Source: Sphingobacterium lumbrici (GTDB taxonomy: Bacteria > Bacteroidota > Bacteroidia > Sphingobacteriales > Sphingobacteriaceae). Taken from it: DNA of 64,000 nt. Shown here one piece after another: positions 8,157 through 16,797 of the stretch. Position 1 is the stretch's first letter. Each line of letters starts with the position of its first letter. The notes under the pieces were generated by a model. It was not told where the DNA came from, searched no databases, and saw only the letters and a list, made by a program, of their open reading frames with translations. The DNA lies in assembly GCF_006476045.1 (NCBI RefSeq), contig NZ_SRZY01000011.1:248001-312000 (forward strand). The letters run 5' to 3'. The position numbers and the translations under genes are program-made.

Positions 8157-9731
8157 TTAAATTACCTTTTGAAGGTTTTGTTTCTTTCGGTATGCTTTTT
8201 TTTTATAATTTACGTCATTTAGTTCGATTTCGAGCCCTTTACTCAAGGCATTTTGTTCAAAATCTTTGATTACTTCAATAACATCTTTGTCTATAAATTT
8301 ACTGTTTTGTCCATCAATTACCACGCGGTCTATAGATTTTGGAAGACTGTATAACTTTTGTTGGATAGGCACTTTGTTAAGGAATGATACTTCCTCTGCT
8401 AATGTCAATGTCGCCTGGTTTTTGTGGTCACTTTCTTCAATGTTGAATTTGTATGCGTTTTGCATATTGGCACGTAGGATATAGAATGTTGCAACGATAA
8501 TTCCTATTCCCACTCCCATTAGCAAATCTGTAGCAACAATTGCAAGTACGGTAACCGCAAACGGGATAAACTGGTCTAAACCTTTGCTAAACATTTGTTT
8601 GAAAAGAGCAGGCTTAGCTAACTTATATCCGGTGTGCAATAGAATTGCTGCTAAACAAGATAATGGGATTAAATTGATAAGGGAGGGAATAGCAACTAAT
8701 GCCGCCAGTAGCCATATACCATGAAAAATAGCAGATTGACGGGTTCTGCCTCCGGCGTTAGCGTTAGCCGATGAACGTACGATTACGGAAGTCATCGGTA
8801 AGCCTCCCAATAGACCGCTTGTCATGTTTCCGATACCTTGTGCTAACAATTCCCTATTAGTTGGAGAATTGCGTTTGAAAGGGTCAATTTTATCTACCGC
8901 TTCTATACTTAGGAGTGTTTCTAAGCTTGCGATAATAGCAATTGTGAAGGCTATTACCCAAACATCTTTATTTAAAATCTGTGTAAAATCAGGAAAAATA
9001 AACAATCCTGTAAATTCTGTAAATGAAGAGACTACCGGGATAGATACGAAATGATTTGGATTCAATCCCCAAGAGCTTCCTTGAAATGCTACACTCAGAC
9101 CTATACCTAAGAGTACAACAATCAAAGGTGCCGGAACCTTGTTTAACGTTTTTATCGTTGGCCAATATATCAGAATAGCTAATGACAATAAACAGATCGT
9201 AGCAGCACCCCAATTGACTACTGAAAAAATGGTGTCAGAGAAAGCGGCTATTCCACCTCCGTTTTCTACTTCAAAAGCATGAGATTCGGACAAACCTACT
9301 GCTAAGGGTAATTGTTTTAGTATAATGGTGATACCAATTGCCGCTAGCATCCCTAATATTACAGCTGAGGGAAAATAATTTCCTATCATTCCGGCTTTAA
9401 CAATACCTAATACCAGCTGAATAGCTCCGGCAATCATTACGGCCAATAGGAAAGTTTCATAAGCGCCTAGATCCTGGATAGCACCTAATACGATAACAGT
9501 TAATCCAGCGGCAGGTCCGCTGACACTAAGCGGGGAACCTGAGATAGATGCTACTACAATTCCCCCAATAACTCCTGTTAATACTCCGGCAAATAATGGC
9601 GCGCCGGATGCCATTGCAATACCCAAACAAAGAGGTAGGGCTACCAAAAATACTACAATACTCGCTGGCAAGTCATATTTTAAGTCTCTTTTCGATAATT
9701 TTAGAAAAGCAGACATACGAGTTCCTAACAT
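8157..9731 (-). CDS. SulP-family anion transporter, probably bicarbonate
   Basis: This 524-residue inner-membrane protein has the SulP core: DLPASIVVFLVALPLCLGIA (about residues 20-39), GSPLSVSGPAAGLTVIV, and 10-14 hydrophobic segments, followed by a short C-terminal cytosolic domain with a STAS-like pattern (RVVIDGQNSKFIDKDVIE). SulP proteins carry sulfate, bicarbonate or other anions. Co-orientation with a beta-carbonic anhydrase favours bicarbonate, which is inference. An internal ATG six codons in (9716) is an equally possible start. No sulfate assimilation genes are in the window. Confidence 0.9.
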   Translation of the reverse strand: MLGTRMSAFLKLSKRDLKYDLPASIVVFLVALPLCLGIAMASGAPLFAGVLTGVIGGIVVASISGSPLSVSGPAAGLTVIVLGAIQDLGAYETFLLAVMIAGAIQLVLGIVKAGMIGNYFPSAVILGMLAAIGITIILKQLPLAVGLSESHAFEVENGGGIAAFSDTIFSVVNWGAATICLLSLAILIYWPTIKTLNKVPAPLIVVLLGIGLSVAFQGSSWGLNPNHFVSIPVVSSFTEFTGLFIFPDFTQILNKDVWVIAFTIAIIASLETLLSIEAVDKIDPFKRNSPTNRELLAQGIGNMTSGLLGGLPMTSVIVRSSANANAGGRTRQSAIFHGIWLLAALVAIPSLINLIPLSCLAAILLHTGYKLAKPALFKQMFSKGLDQFIPFAVTVLAIVATDLLMGVGIGIIVATFYILRANMQNAYKFNIEESDHKNQATLTLAEEVSFLNKVPIQQKLYSLPKSIDRVVIDGQNSKFIDKDVIEVIKDFEQNALSKGLEIELNDVNYKKKAYRKKQNLQKVI

Positions 9732-9832
9732 AATTTTTATAAAATTATTTTTTAAAATTTACTAAATAAATTACAACAGACTACAGTTCACTACATGAAT
9801 TAGTAAACGAATCTTAAATACGAAGCATGAAT

Positions 9833-10177
9833 TTAGCAGTCAGGAGGCGGTGTGGGGACAGCAGGATGATAAGAGATAATACTCCTTTCGTTACGGAGAT
9901 ATGTCTTACTCTTGCTATGGCTTTCGATGGTAGGATTGAAAGCCAAGAAATCTATTGCATCTGGTTTGAATACTTTCAGGCCATTTTCATGAAGGTCTTC
10001 ATTATTAGAATTGCTGTTGCTCTTTGCATTTTCAATTTCTAATTGCATGACTACCTGAAGAATAGTGCCTTTGTCAACATTGTCAATAAAAATAGGTGTG
10101 GCAGAAATCAGCATCTTCGTAAAGAAGATAAAGAAGCAAATCTTTGCTGATATTATTCTATATGCCTTATTATACAT
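9833..10177 (-). CDS. Small exported protein ending in PTPPPDC
   Basis: This frame encodes 114 residues with an N-terminal hydrophobic stretch (ISAKICFFIFFTKMLISATP), then a Ser/Asn-rich polar segment (NAKSNSNSNNEDLHENG) and the C-terminal tail HPAVPTPPPDC. The single terminal Cys after Pro residues is striking. It lies about 100 bases upstream of the SulP gene on the same strand, so it could be the first gene of the SulP-carbonic anhydrase unit. I recall similar short Pro-Cys-ended proteins in Bacteroidota but do not know their function. The start could be at a later Met. Confidence 0.55.
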   Translation of the reverse strand: MYNKAYRIISAKICFFIFFTKMLISATPIFIDNVDKGTILQVVMQLEIENAKSNSNSNNEDLHENGLKVFKPDAIDFLAFNPTIESHSKSKTYLRNERSIISYHPAVPTPPPDC

Positions 10178-10455
10178 CTAATTTAAGCGTTTGACCTTTG
10201 GCAAAAATAAAATTATTTCGCAGAAAGACAAGCTTTTTTTTAATTATATGGTATAAATATTACAAAACTTCTTATAAAATCTATATAAATTAATAATTTG
10301 TTAATGCAGAAAACCTTGCTTTGTTAAATATTGCAATAATCTCTTTAAATATTTATAAATTCGATAGCTGAAACTTTTGTTTATTGCGAAATTATATGTT
10401 GAAGTTTATATAGCTGTTTTTTTTGAAAAAGACTTGAAATTTTATTAATTGCATT
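10178..10455. other. AT-rich intergenic stretch
   Basis: About 280 very AT-rich bases lie between the small exported protein and the HerA-like remnant. I see no gene, hairpin or clear promoter box beyond chance. Confidence 0.4.
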
Positions 10456-10711
10456 ATGAGTCAGATATTTATCGATAGAATTAATGCCTCTTATAGTCCT
10501 AGGGGATCTTTTATACAACTTGGGTCAGGGGTGCTAAATAGAGAAGTCATTACTGAGGCCAAAGTGAATTTAGCGTTAAAGATGATGAACCGTCATGGAC
10601 TTATTGCCGGAGCTACAGGTACAGGCAAGCCGGACACTTGCCCGAGAAGGTGCCAAGTTGCTGGGGAAAATTGCTAATGGGATATTAAATTCAATATTTA
10701 AAAAGAAATAG
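10456..10711 (+). pseudogene. HerA/DUF853-like ATPase gene with a large internal deletion
   Basis: The first 57 codons read as the N-terminus of a DUF853/HerA-type ATPase: a short lead-in, then LALKMMNRHGLIAGATGTGK with the Walker A motif at its end. The sequence then jumps, at about 10630, to AREGAKLLGKIANGILNSIF, followed by three Lys and a stop at 10709-10711; this is how I remember the C-terminus of the same family. That end is in a different frame, so the open frame from the start closes at 10677 after unrelated residues. The roughly 400 central codons are missing. I infer one deletion joined the two ends. The family translocates DNA, but this copy cannot be functional. Confidence 0.75.
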
Positions 10712-10722
10712 CCTCAAAATCT

Positions 10723-10730
10723 TATCTTTG
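10723..10730 (+). promoter_or_regulatory. -7 box (TATCTTTG) for the nucleotidyltransferase
   Basis: TATCTTTG matches TAnnTTTG and ends 37 bases before the ATG at 10768. It lies just after the stop of the deleted HerA-like gene. Confidence 0.55.
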
Positions 10731-10767
10731 TAGGATAAATAAAAAGAATTAACACGATAAATTTAAA

Positions 10768-11685
10768 ATGAGTAAACCCACTTTATTGGTACTTGCTGCA
10801 GGAATGGCAAGCAGATACGGTTCTTTAAAACAAGTTGATAGTTTTGGCCCTCATGGTGAGACTATTATTGATTATTCTATCTATGATGCTATAAATGCAG
10901 GGTTTGGCAAAGTAGTCTTTATCATCCGTAAGGAATTCGAAGCAATAATGCGCGAAAAATTTGACGAAAAGCTAAAGGGGAAAATAGAGGTGGATTATGC
11001 ATTTCAAGATTTTGATCTGCGTAAATTCGGTGTAGACCGAGATATTGTGCGTGAAAAACCTTGGGGTACTGCTCATGCGGTGATGAGCGCGAAAGATATT
11101 ATTCATGAGCCTTTTTGTGTGATTAATGCCGATGACTTTTATGGTACGGATGCATTTCAAAAAATGGGTCAGTTCCTCACTACCGAAGTTTCCGATACAC
11201 ACATGTCACTAATGGGCTTTAAAGTGGGTAATACGATGTCAGATTACGGTTACGTATCGCGCGGTGTATGCGAAGTAACTTCTGACGGTAATATGGCCTC
11301 TGTGACAGAAAGAACAAATATTTATTATGTAGATGATGAAACAGCAGGTCATAAAAAAATTGTCTACGAAGAGGATGGTGTACAGTATGACCTGGATGCA
11401 GATGCACGTGTGTCTATGAATTTCTGGGGATTTACGCCTAAGGTATTTGACGTGGCACTGGATATGTTTCCGAAGTTTGTGGAAGAAAATAGTGAAAATT
11501 TGAAAGCCGAATTCTTTATCCCTTCTGTTCCGGATTATATGGTAAGACAGGGCTTAGCAGACTTCAAAGTGATACCTACATCTGCCAAATGGTTTGGTGT
11601 GACATATAAGGAAGATAAGCCTATTGTACAGGAGTCGATTTCAACATTAATAGAAAACGGAACTTATCCGGAGAAATTATTTTAG
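10768..11685 (+). CDS. Sugar-phosphate nucleotidyltransferase
   Basis: This 305-residue enzyme would couple a nucleoside triphosphate to a sugar phosphate. It has the N-terminal nucleotide-binding signature (LLVLAAGMASRYGSLKQ, residues 5-21), a PWGTAHAV segment (about 97-104) that contacts the nucleotide, and CVINADDFYG, with the metal-binding Asp residues. The C-terminal part (LSMNFWGFTPKVFD-like region) fits the Bacteroidota NTP_transferase group. Substrate cannot be read from the sequence, and no sugar pathway genes adjoin. Its original terminator has been split by the IS element downstream. Confidence 0.88.
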   Translation: MSKPTLLVLAAGMASRYGSLKQVDSFGPHGETIIDYSIYDAINAGFGKVVFIIRKEFEAIMREKFDEKLKGKIEVDYAFQDFDLRKFGVDRDIVREKPWGTAHAVMSAKDIIHEPFCVINADDFYGTDAFQKMGQFLTTEVSDTHMSLMGFKVGNTMSDYGYVSRGVCEVTSDGNMASVTERTNIYYVDDETAGHKKIVYEEDGVQYDLDADARVSMNFWGFTPKVFDVALDMFPKFVEENSENLKAEFFIPSVPDYMVRQGLADFKVIPTSAKWFGVTYKEDKPIVQESISTLIENGTYPEKLF

Positions 11686-11719
11686 GATACAGTTTGTTAT
11701 AAAAAGGAAAGAAGCACGG

Positions 11720-11728
11720 GTTTTTAAC
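11720..11728. repeat. Left copy of 9-bp target-site duplication
   Basis: GTTTTTAAC lies directly outside the left IS inverted repeat and is repeated exactly at 13492-13500. The 9-mer is itself the tip of a hairpin (GTT-TTT-AAC). Confidence 0.75.
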
Positions 11729-11837
11729 GAGGTCACTGAAAAAGTGTCCTTTTAGAAAAAGTGAAGAAAAGGAGTAGAGAGCAATAGTTTTCTGCTCCTT
11801 TTTTCGTATCTTAAAGTCGGCTTTAACGGACTTCAGG

Positions 11838-13286
11838 ATGCTTTCTACTCAACAAAAAATACAATTCAGTTCCTATTTAGGATTGTACGATATCATTGTT
11901 CCAAAAGACAACCTGCTTCGAAAAATCAACGATCTTATCGATTTCAGTTTTATCTATGACGAGCTTTTGGAGAAGTATTGCAGCACTAATGGTCGTACTG
12001 CGGAGAGCCCCATCAAGATGTTCAAGTACCTTCTGTTAAAGACCATCTATACCGTTTCGGATGTAGATGTTGTTGAGCGTTCCAGATATGATATGTCGTT
12101 TAAATACTTTCTTGAAATGCCCCCCGAGGAGGATGTGATCAATTCCAGTTCCCTCACCAAGTTCCGCAAGCTAAGGTTAAAGGACATGGATCTTTTGAAC
12201 CTGTTGATCAACAAGACCGTATCAATTGCTTTGGAGAAAGGAATTATTAAATCAAAGTCCATCATCGTAGATGCCACCCATACCCATTCCAGATCGAACC
12301 CCTATACAGCATTGGAAGTTCTTAAGGAACGTTCCAAGCTATTAAGAAAAGTGATCTATCAGATTGATGGGGAATACAGGGAGAATCTGCCCCAAAAGAA
12401 CGAATCCCACGATCTCGATCAAGAGCTTACCTATTGCAAGGAATTACAGAGGGTCCTTGAGCAGGATCAGGCTATCAGTGAAATACCGGCTGTAAAAGAA
12501 AAGCTGAACCTTTTAAAGGAAACCCTTGAGGACACGAAAGAATACTACCTGGTTTCCAAAGATGATGAGGCCAGGCTTGGCTATAAATCCGTAGACAGTA
12601 GTTTCTTTGGCTACAAAACACATCTGGCGATGACCGAGGAGCGCATTATCACGGCAGCGGTCGTTACGACGGGCGAAAAAGGCGACGGTCCGGAGCTGCC
12701 GCGTTTATTGGAGATCAGCCAACAGAATGGAATGGAAGTGGACACGATCATAGGCGATGCTGCATATTCTGGAAAAGACAACCTTCAGTTGGCAAAAGAG
12801 CAGAATATTGATATCGTAGCTAAATTGAATCCGGCAGTCAGCCAAGGATGCAGGAAAGAAGGAAATCGGTTTCACTATAATAAAGACGCAGGGATGTTTG
12901 TCTGTCCAGCAGGACATTTGGCAATCAGGAAAGCTCGTCAAGGGAAAAAGGGCCAAGCTACAAATCAAACTGAGACGTATTACTTTGATGTTGAGAAATG
13001 TAAGGGATGCCCACTAAGAGAAGGCTGTTACAAGCCAGGTTCTAAAACCAAGAGCTATTCGGTCTCCATAAAATCTGAACTTCACAAAGAACAGATGGCT
13101 TTCCAAGAATCAGAATATTATCGAAACAAATCTAAGGAAAGATATAAAATTGAAGCAAAGAATAGTGAGCTCAAAAATGTTCATGGTTATGGAAGAGCAG
13201 ACTCATACGGCATCCAGAATATGGAAATGCAAGGTGCAATGGCAATCTTTACTGTAAACTTAAAAAGAATCCTGAAATTGATCTAA
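11838..13286 (+). CDS. IS1182-family DDE transposase
   Basis: The 482-residue transposase catalyses cut-and-paste movement of the element. It has the N-terminal DUF772-like helix-rich domain (residues about 15-110, including SSLTKFRKLR), then the RNase H-like catalytic core with candidate acidic residues Asp145 (IIVDATHTHS), Asp307 (IIGDAAYSG) and Glu439 (YKIEAKNSELK). Between them is a Cys cluster (CPAGH, CKGCPLREGC, about residues 356-397) typical of the C-terminal zinc-finger-like part of this family. There is no frameshift or stop, so the copy is probably active. Confidence 0.95.
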   Translation: MLSTQQKIQFSSYLGLYDIIVPKDNLLRKINDLIDFSFIYDELLEKYCSTNGRTAESPIKMFKYLLLKTIYTVSDVDVVERSRYDMSFKYFLEMPPEEDVINSSSLTKFRKLRLKDMDLLNLLINKTVSIALEKGIIKSKSIIVDATHTHSRSNPYTALEVLKERSKLLRKVIYQIDGEYRENLPQKNESHDLDQELTYCKELQRVLEQDQAISEIPAVKEKLNLLKETLEDTKEYYLVSKDDEARLGYKSVDSSFFGYKTHLAMTEERIITAAVVTTGEKGDGPELPRLLEISQQNGMEVDTIIGDAAYSGKDNLQLAKEQNIDIVAKLNPAVSQGCRKEGNRFHYNKDAGMFVCPAGHLAIRKARQGKKGQATNQTETYYFDVEKCKGCPLREGCYKPGSKTKSYSVSIKSELHKEQMAFQESEYYRNKSKERYKIEAKNSELKNVHGYGRADSYGIQNMEMQGAMAIFTVNLKRILKLI

Positions 13287-13305
13287 AAAGGAGGACTATT
13301 ACCTC

Positions 13306-13380
13306 GAAAATAACCACGATTGGACACTAAAAACCCAAATAGTCGCTATTGGTCACTTAAAATTCTATCAGGGACATTAA
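13306..13380 (+). repeat. Degenerate repeats inside the right end of the IS
   Basis: Three similar segments follow the transposase stop: GGACACTAAAAA (13322), GGTCACTTAAAA (13351) and GGGACATTAAAAA (13371). A related motif occurs inverted near the left end (GTGTCCTTTTAG, 11744-11755). They could be subterminal transposase-binding sites; this is inference. Confidence 0.35.
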
Positions 13381-13491
13381 AAAAACGAACTTCTGAAAAT
13401 ACTTAAAATAAAAATGACCGAGATAGGTTAGACCCATACTCAGTCATTTCTTTAAGACTCATTAAAATGTTAAGGCTTTTTCAGTGACCTC

Positions 13492-13500
13492 GTTTTTAAC
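13492..13500. repeat. Right copy of 9-bp target-site duplication
   Basis: GTTTTTAAC follows the right IS inverted repeat directly and is followed by TCGTGCTTTTTTG, the descending arm and T-tract of the interrupted terminator. Confidence 0.75.
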
Positions 13501-13531
13501 TCGTGCTTTTTTGTTGGGGTGTCATTTTTTT

Positions 13532-13570
13532 TGACAAGTATATTTTATATTTAGTAAAATATACTTGTCA
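13532..13570. promoter_or_regulatory. Perfect 16-bp palindrome upstream of the membrane protein/XRE pair
   Basis: TGACAAGTATATTTTA (13532-13547) and TAAAATATACTTGTCA (13555-13570) are exact inverted repeats separated by 7 bases. It sits about 57 bases before the first gene of a pair that includes an XRE-type repressor, so an autoregulatory operator is plausible. There is no T-tract that would favour a terminator. Confidence 0.55.
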
Positions 13571-13626
13571 ATATGTAATGTTTGTTTTACATTTATGCTA
13601 TCGTAAACAAAATGAAATTTAACGTT

Positions 13627-14109
13627 ATGAAAAAGATTCTGCTATTACCCCGCTATTTCCGTTGGATAGGTTTCGGATTAGTGCTATTGTCTATTTTGGT
13701 GAATATCCATACTCGATTTTCCGCAGAAGGGTTTGATTTTTATTTTATAAAAACTTTTGCTTTTATAATGGACTACCCTATGAGTGGAAGAGTTGATTAC
13801 TTCTCGATTACGGAACCGTATGATATGGGACTGACTATACAGTTGTTTTTATCATTGCTTGGATTGGCATGCATTGCCTTTACTAAGTATAAGGTAGAGG
13901 ATGAGATGATAAATTCCATTCGCTTGTATGCCTGGTCCTGGTCTATTATTTTAATGATCGCATATACTCTAGCAATAACCTTGTTCGTGTATGGTTTGGT
14001 ATTTATCTCCTTTTATTATTTTCTTCCTCATTTATTGATCATAGCCTATTTAACTATTTTCTATGTAAACCTTTTAAAATTAAACAGACGGAGACGCTAT
14101 GAAGAATAA
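13627..14109 (+). CDS. Membrane protein paired with an XRE-type regulator
   Basis: The product (160 residues from the ATG at 13627; in-frame ATGs also exist at 13582 and 13612) has about four transmembrane segments: WIGFGLVLLSILVNI, TIQLFLSLLGLACIAF, WSIILMIAYTLAITLFVYGLVF and FLPHLLIIAYLTIFYVNLL. A conserved-looking cytosolic stretch KYKVEDEMINSIRLYAWSW lies in between. Its 3' end overlaps the helix-turn-helix gene by 11 bases. Such membrane-protein/small-HTH pairs (DUF2975-like organisation) are widespread, and the membrane partner may control the regulator. The biochemical role is unknown. Confidence 0.75.
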   Translation: MKKILLLPRYFRWIGFGLVLLSILVNIHTRFSAEGFDFYFIKTFAFIMDYPMSGRVDYFSITEPYDMGLTIQLFLSLLGLACIAFTKYKVEDEMINSIRLYAWSWSIILMIAYTLAITLFVYGLVFISFYYFLPHLLIIAYLTIFYVNLLKLNRRRRYEE

Positions 14110-14302
14110 TATTAAGATTAATCGTGTCATTAAAGGGTATTCCCAAGAGGAGTTGGCCAATCTAGTCAATGTAAGCCGGCAAACCATCAATGCATTGGAG
14201 GCAGGTAAATATGTTCCTTCTACCGTATTATCCCTTAAAATATCTAGAATTTTGGAAAAATCTATAGAGGAATTATTTGAACTGGAAGATAGCGACTTAT
14301 AA
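14099..14302 (+). CDS. XRE/Cro-CI family transcriptional regulator, YozG-like
   Basis: This 67-residue protein is essentially one helix-turn-helix domain: INRVIKGYSQEELANLVNVS (residues 6-25) leads into SRQTINALEAGKYVPST (recognition helix about 25-35), followed by LKISRILEKSIEELFELEDS. It binds DNA as a dimer in related proteins. It overlaps the membrane protein gene by 11 bases, so the two are translationally coupled, and the palindrome at 13532-13570 is its best candidate target. Confidence 0.9.
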   Translation: MKNNIKINRVIKGYSQEELANLVNVSRQTINALEAGKYVPSTVLSLKISRILEKSIEELFELEDSDL

Positions 14303-14409
14303 ATCTGTATCTGTTTCCGCTTTGTAACAAATATTTTAAAAACTATATGGTTGATAATTAATGATTTTGATTTAATTTTATATACTATAAACTTCTAAAA
14401 TCTACAACC

Positions 14410-14652
14410 ATGTGCTATATCAATTTTTTGCTTAGAACCTTTCGGCGAATAGGAACTGTTGTTTTCCTCGCTTGGGTGATAGTCGTACTAGATCAGGAGT
14501 TTTTTGGTAACGAATTATTGAATTTTTACAATGATTTTAGTTCCATTGTTTTTATAGACAATCATGGCGAGGAACTAAGTTTCAAAGCTATTGTAATGTA
14601 TGCGCAAAGTGACTCTACAGCTATATCTTTAAACTTCTTGTTTACGATTTAG
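14410..14652 (+). CDS. Small hypothetical protein with one hydrophobic segment
   Basis: The frame encodes 80 residues with a hydrophobic stretch (IGTVVFLAWVIVVLD, about residues 13-27) after a short basic N-terminus, then a polar domain. It is followed directly by the strong terminator at 14666-14712. I do not recognise it, and it could be chance. Its position between the regulator gene and a terminator is the only support. Confidence 0.35.
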   Translation: MCYINFLLRTFRRIGTVVFLAWVIVVLDQEFFGNELLNFYNDFSSIVFIDNHGEELSFKAIVMYAQSDSTAISLNFLFTI

Positions 14653-14665
14653 TAGGTAATAGTTA

Positions 14666-14712
14666 TACAAAAAGAAAGCCCGAAGATTTTCTCTTCGGGC
14701 TTTCTTTTTGTA
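14666..14712. terminator. Bidirectional terminator downstream of dnaK
   Basis: The arms 14666-14686 and 14692-14712 are a perfect 21-bp inverted repeat (core AAAGCCCGAAGA/TCTTCGGGCTTT) with a 5-base loop. It is A-rich on one flank and T-rich on the other. It serves dnaK on the minus strand and the small ORF on the plus strand. Confidence 0.93.
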
Positions 14713-14727
14713 TGGAGAAGAAGTGAA

Positions 14728-16635
14728 TTACTTCACTTCTTCGAAATCTACATCTTGCACATCATCTGTTCCAGCTTGATTGACTTCATCACCAGTGTTA
14801 GCTTCATCACCTTGCGGTTGTGATCCTCCTTGAGAAGCAGCATACATTTCTTCTGAAGCTGCATTCCATGCATTTTGCAATTCAGCCGAAGCTGTATCAA
14901 TGTCAGCGAAGTTTCTAGCGGCATAAGCTGTTTTTAATTTCTCTAAACCTGCATCGATAGGCGCTTTTTTATCAGCAGAAATTTTGTCGCCGTACTCTTT
15001 CAACTGTTTCTCTGTCGAGAAGATTAAAGCATCGGCAGCATTGATTTTATCTGCTTCTTCTTTGATTTTTTTATCTGCCTCTGCGTTAGCTTCCGCCTCT
15101 TGTTTCATTTTTTGGATATCTTCTTCGGATAAGCCAGAAGATGCTTCAATACGGATATTCTGTTCTTTTCCTGTTGCTTTATCTTTAGCAGATACTTTGA
15201 TAATACCGTTGGCGTCAATATCGAAAATAACTTCAATTTGTGGGATACCACGAGGAGCCGGAGGGATATCTGTTAATTGAAAACGTCCCAATGTACGGTT
15301 CTGAGAAGCCATAGGGCGTTCACCTTGCAATACGTGAATTTCTACTGATGGTTGATTGTCAGATGCCGTAGAGAATGTTTCCGATTTTTTAGTTGGAATA
15401 GTGGTATTCGCTTCGATCAATTTTGTCATTACACCACCCATAGTCTCAATACCCAATGAAAGAGGAGTGACATCTAATAGCAATACGTCTTTTACTTCAC
15501 CTGTCAATACACCACCTTGGATGGCTGCACCCAAAGCAACGACTTCATCAGGGTTAACGCCTTTTGAAGGCTCTTTTCCGAAGAAAGCCTTAACCGCATC
15601 TACGATTGCAGGAATACGGGTAGATCCACCTACCAAAATGATTTCGTCGATATCTGAAGTGCTGTAGCCTGCATTTTTCAATGCTGTACGGCAAGGGTCG
15701 ATCGTGCGTTTGATTAAATCTGCTGCTAAGTTTTCAAATTTAGCACGTGATAATGTACGTACTAAATGTTTAGGACCAGTAGCATCAGCGGTAATATATG
15801 GCAGATTTATTTCCGTAGAAGATGTGCTTGATAACTCAATTTTTGCTTTCTCAGCAGCTTCTTTCAAACGTTGTAAAGCCATTGCATCTTTTTTCAAATC
15901 GAAACCATTGTTTTCGTTTGAAAATTCTTCAGCTAACCAGTTGATGATTACATTGTCAAAATCATCACCACCTAAGTGCGTATCACCATCAGTTGACTTT
16001 ACTTCGAACACACCGTCGCCCAATTCTAGTACGGATACATCGTGTGTACCACCACCACAGTCAAATACGACAATTTTCATGTCTTTGTTTGCCTTATCAA
16101 GACCATAAGCTAAGGCCGCTGCCGTAGGCTCATTGATAATACGTTCTACTTTAAGACCAGCAATTTCGCCTGCTTCTTTAGTCGCTTGACGTTGTGCATC
16201 ATTGAAGTATGCCGGTACTGTGATTACCGCACGGCTTACCTCCTGACCTAAATAATCCTCCGCAGTTTTTTTCATTTTCTGAAGTATCATTGCAGATATT
16301 TCTTGCGGTGTATATTTCCGGTCATCGATTTCTACGCGGGGAGTATTGTTGTCACCTTTAACAACATTATATGGAATATGAGAAATTTCTTTTTGTGCTT
16401 CGTTAAAAGAAGTTCCCATGAAACGTTTGATGGAATATATAGTCTTGTGTGGGTTTGTAATAGCTTGACGCTTAGCTGGATCGCCAACTTTTCGCTCGCC
16501 ACCATCTACAAACGCAACAATAGAAGGTGTAGTGCGTTTACCTTCGTTGTTGGCAATAACTACCGGTTCGTTACCTTCCATTACAGCAACACATGAATTG
16601 GTAGTACCTAAGTCGATTCCTATAATTTTTGACAT
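14728..16635 (-). CDS. dnaK: Chaperone protein DnaK (Hsp70)
   Basis: DnaK binds exposed hydrophobic stretches of client proteins in an ATP-driven cycle with DnaJ and GrpE. The 635-residue protein begins with [16 protein letters not shown] (phosphate-binding loop), has [38 protein letters not shown] (usually GGGTFD; the His for Phe is a mild variation) and the linker region [16 protein letters not shown] before the substrate-binding domain. The C-terminus is the acidic [11 protein letters not shown]. dnaJ and grpE are not adjacent. No CIRCE palindrome was seen upstream. Confidence 0.98.
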   Translation of the reverse strand: MSKIIGIDLGTTNSCVAVMEGNEPVVIANNEGKRTTPSIVAFVDGGERKVGDPAKRQAITNPHKTIYSIKRFMGTSFNEAQKEISHIPYNVVKGDNNTPRVEIDDRKYTPQEISAMILQKMKKTAEDYLGQEVSRAVITVPAYFNDAQRQATKEAGEIAGLKVERIINEPTAAALAYGLDKANKDMKIVVFDCGGGTHDVSVLELGDGVFEVKSTDGDTHLGGDDFDNVIINWLAEEFSNENNGFDLKKDAMALQRLKEAAEKAKIELSSTSSTEINLPYITADATGPKHLVRTLSRAKFENLAADLIKRTIDPCRTALKNAGYSTSDIDEIILVGGSTRIPAIVDAVKAFFGKEPSKGVNPDEVVALGAAIQGGVLTGEVKDVLLLDVTPLSLGIETMGGVMTKLIEANTTIPTKKSETFSTASDNQPSVEIHVLQGERPMASQNRTLGRFQLTDIPPAPRGIPQIEVIFDIDANGIIKVSAKDKATGKEQNIRIEASSGLSEEDIQKMKQEAEANAEADKKIKEEADKINAADALIFSTEKQLKEYGDKISADKKAPIDAGLEKLKTAYAARNFADIDTASAELQNAWNAASEEMYAASQGGSQPQGDEANTGDEVNQAGTDDVQDVDFEEVK

Positions 16636-16797
16636 ATCTTGTATTTTGTTTTTTACTTAATTTAAATAGTTGTTTCGTATATAACAACCCTTATGCCAAG
16701 AAGTAAAAAACGCTTTATACACGAAAATAGGATCCATATTGTCGGAAGTGTGACATGTTTTTGTGACAAACTGTCATTTCTTTAGCCTGGAATCCGG

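Larger units (their letters stand above)
11729..13491 (+). mobile_element. IS1182-family insertion sequence, 1763 bp
   Basis: The element is bounded by perfect 16-bp inverted repeats, GAGGTCACTGAAAAAG at 11729-11744 and CTTTTTCAGTGACCTC at 13476-13491. It holds one intact DDE transposase gene and is flanked by 9-bp duplications. It has split a hairpin: AAGCACGG before the left duplication and TCGTGCTT after the right one would rejoin into a stem capped by GTTTTTAAC and followed by T residues, the terminator of the nucleotidyltransferase gene. The duplication can be read a few bases differently because GTT/AAC also extends the inverted repeats. An intact frame and perfect ends suggest recent arrival. 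Confidence 0.92.
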
